Shown piece by piece: positions 35,924 through 37,032 of a stretch of DNA of 37,032 nt (positions are counted from its first letter, which is position 1; each line of letters starts with the position of its first letter). The DNA is from Planctomycetia bacterium (lineage in GTDB: Bacteria > Planctomycetota > Phycisphaerae > Phycisphaerales > SM1A02). Made by a program: the position numbers and the translations under genes. The notes under the pieces were generated by a model. The model was given only the letters and a program-made list of their open reading frames with translations. It did not search any database and was not told the origin of the DNA. Where the stretch lies: NCBI GenBank assembly GCA_005799205.1, contig SYHM01000036.1, forward strand, positions 1-37,032. Reading direction: 5' to 3'.

Positions 35924-37032
35924 ACGAGACTCTCGGATCTGCCAGGGCATAGAGGATGTCGGCAACGAGCAATGCGATCAAGCTGACGCAACCAACCATG
36001 ATGGTGTTCGCAAGCATGACCTCAGAATCATGCAGACTCACCGCCTCGAGCATGAGCGAACCCATTCCAGGAATGGAAAAAATCTTCTCGACAATCACGC
36101 TGCCAGAGAGCATCGCTGGAAAGATCGAGACAAACATTGTGATCAACGGCAGCAACGAGTTTCGAAAGACATGTCGCAGCACGATGTCGCGGCGCGAGAC
36201 TCCTTTGGCCTTTGCGGTGCGCACATAGTCCGCATTGAAGTTGTCGAGCATCGCCGCGCGCGTCTGACGCGAGAGGACCGCGAAGCCCGCATACACAAGG
36301 CAGACGACGGGAAGGACGAGATGCCATCCAAGATCGAGAATCCATCCAGGTTGAAAACCGCGATCGTCCCACCCAGGAAGGAATGCAATCGATGATGCGT
36401 TGGTCGCATGTAATCCTGCAACCGGAAAGAGACCGAGGTACTGCTGGTTCGCAAGGAACCCGACCGCGAGGACTCCAGCCCACACGACTGGAATCGACCA
36501 GAGCGCGATGAAGAGCCCGCCTGTCAGCACATCGAACCACGACCCACGCCGCGCGGCTGCGAGCATGCCAGTCGGAATCGCGACGAGGTAAATCAACGGG
36601 AACGCGATGAGGTTGATGAGCAGGGTGACTGGCAGCGCTTCCAGTATCAGGCTCGCCACGGGGCGATTCTTCGTGCGACTCCATCCCATGTCTGGAGCCC
36701 CGACTGAAAGCACTCCAGGAATCAGTGGAACACCCGCCTGCGCAAATGGAACAGCGCGAAAGCACAACGCGAGCGATGTCCGTGCAGTTGCGGCGGTGAC
36801 CTGCGCTGCAAGCGCTTCCTCTGCAGCAATCTGCACCACTCTCCATGCTGGAGCAGCGACATCGACGCGAAGTGCGCCCACGCTCGCTGCTGGAAGTTCT
36901 CCGCGTGCATCGACGAGTGCCGATTGATCTGTCGCTTCTGCGTACTTTGCGAGCGCAATTCGCAGTGTCGCGAGTGCGCCAACAAAACTTTCTCGTGCGG
37001 CACTGTTCTCTCGCGCAAGCATCCGATACTGC
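35916..37032 (-). CDS. Peptide ABC transporter permease (OppB/DppB type), truncated at its N-terminus by the window edge
   Basis: MGWSRTKNRPVASLILEALPVTLLINLIAFPLIYLVAIPTGMLAA; VRTAKAKGVSRRDIVLRHVFRNSLLPLIT; C-term LVADILYALADPRVSYA. Confidence 0.88.
   Translation of the reverse strand, partial: QYRMLARENSAARESFVGALATLRIALAKYAEATDQSALVDARGELPAASVGALRVDVAAPAWRVVQIAAEEALAAQVTAATARTSLALCFRAVPFAQAGVPLIPGVLSVGAPDMGWSRTKNRPVASLILEALPVTLLINLIAFPLIYLVAIPTGMLAAARRGSWFDVLTGGLFIALWSIPVVWAGVLAVGFLANQQYLGLFPVAGLHATNASSIAFLPGWDDRGFQPGWILDLGWHLVLPVVCLVYAGFAVLSRQTRAAMLDNFNADYVRTAKAKGVSRRDIVLRHVFRNSLLPLITMFVSIFPAMLSGSVIVEKIFSIPGMGSLMLEAVSLHDSEVMLANTIMVGCVSLIALLVADILYALADPRVSYA

Noticed and set aside
35340-36395. 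351-aa plus-strand ORF across the Opp permease genes
   Set aside because: Antisense to two conserved permeases; low-complexity Ser/Arg/Ala-rich translation.
1-37032. CRISPR arrays, transposons, prophage, retrons, toxin-antitoxin or defence systems
   Set aside because: No direct-repeat/spacer pattern, transposase, integrase, reverse transcriptase or recognised defence gene seen in the sequence or ORF translations.

Overview
This 37 kb window looks like an ordinary, gene-dense chromosomal segment from a planctomycete, probably Phycisphaerae. The lineage call is an inference from PSCyt1-type cytochrome/LRR proteins, PEP-CTERM-like PAPGA..LLGLAGL..RRR tails, dockerin-like C-termini and DUF4190-like proteins. 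Housekeeping genes include tRNA-Ser(GGA), truB, lspA, a DksA/TraR-like gene, accA, proC, mltA, tatA, ftsW-murG, miaB, murD, ispF, truA and dut. There are also ABC exporters, an orphan MlaF-like ATPase and a dipeptide/oligopeptide ABC operon cut by the right edge. An accessory block at about 18.0-23.7 kb encodes four secreted proteins: two tandem PEP-CTERM-like paralogs and two with dockerin-like tails, one of them a reprolysin-like metalloprotease. No CRISPR array, transposon, phage or defence island was recognised. The observations most worth checking are: (1) a TANNNT -10-like box 6-7 nt upstream of the ATG in nine transcription-unit-leading genes, suggesting extensive leaderless transcription, while several secreted-protein genes carry Shine-Dalgarno-like leaders; (2) a two-domain protein combining an archaeal-adenylate-kinase-like domain that has a degenerate P-loop with a nucleoside 2-deoxyribosyltransferase-like domain; (3) the two-anchor-type secreted cluster; (4) a DksA-like protein with a long basic/proline-rich N-terminus and almost no zinc-finger cysteines. 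All calls come from reading the sequence and supplied ORFs; no searches were run.
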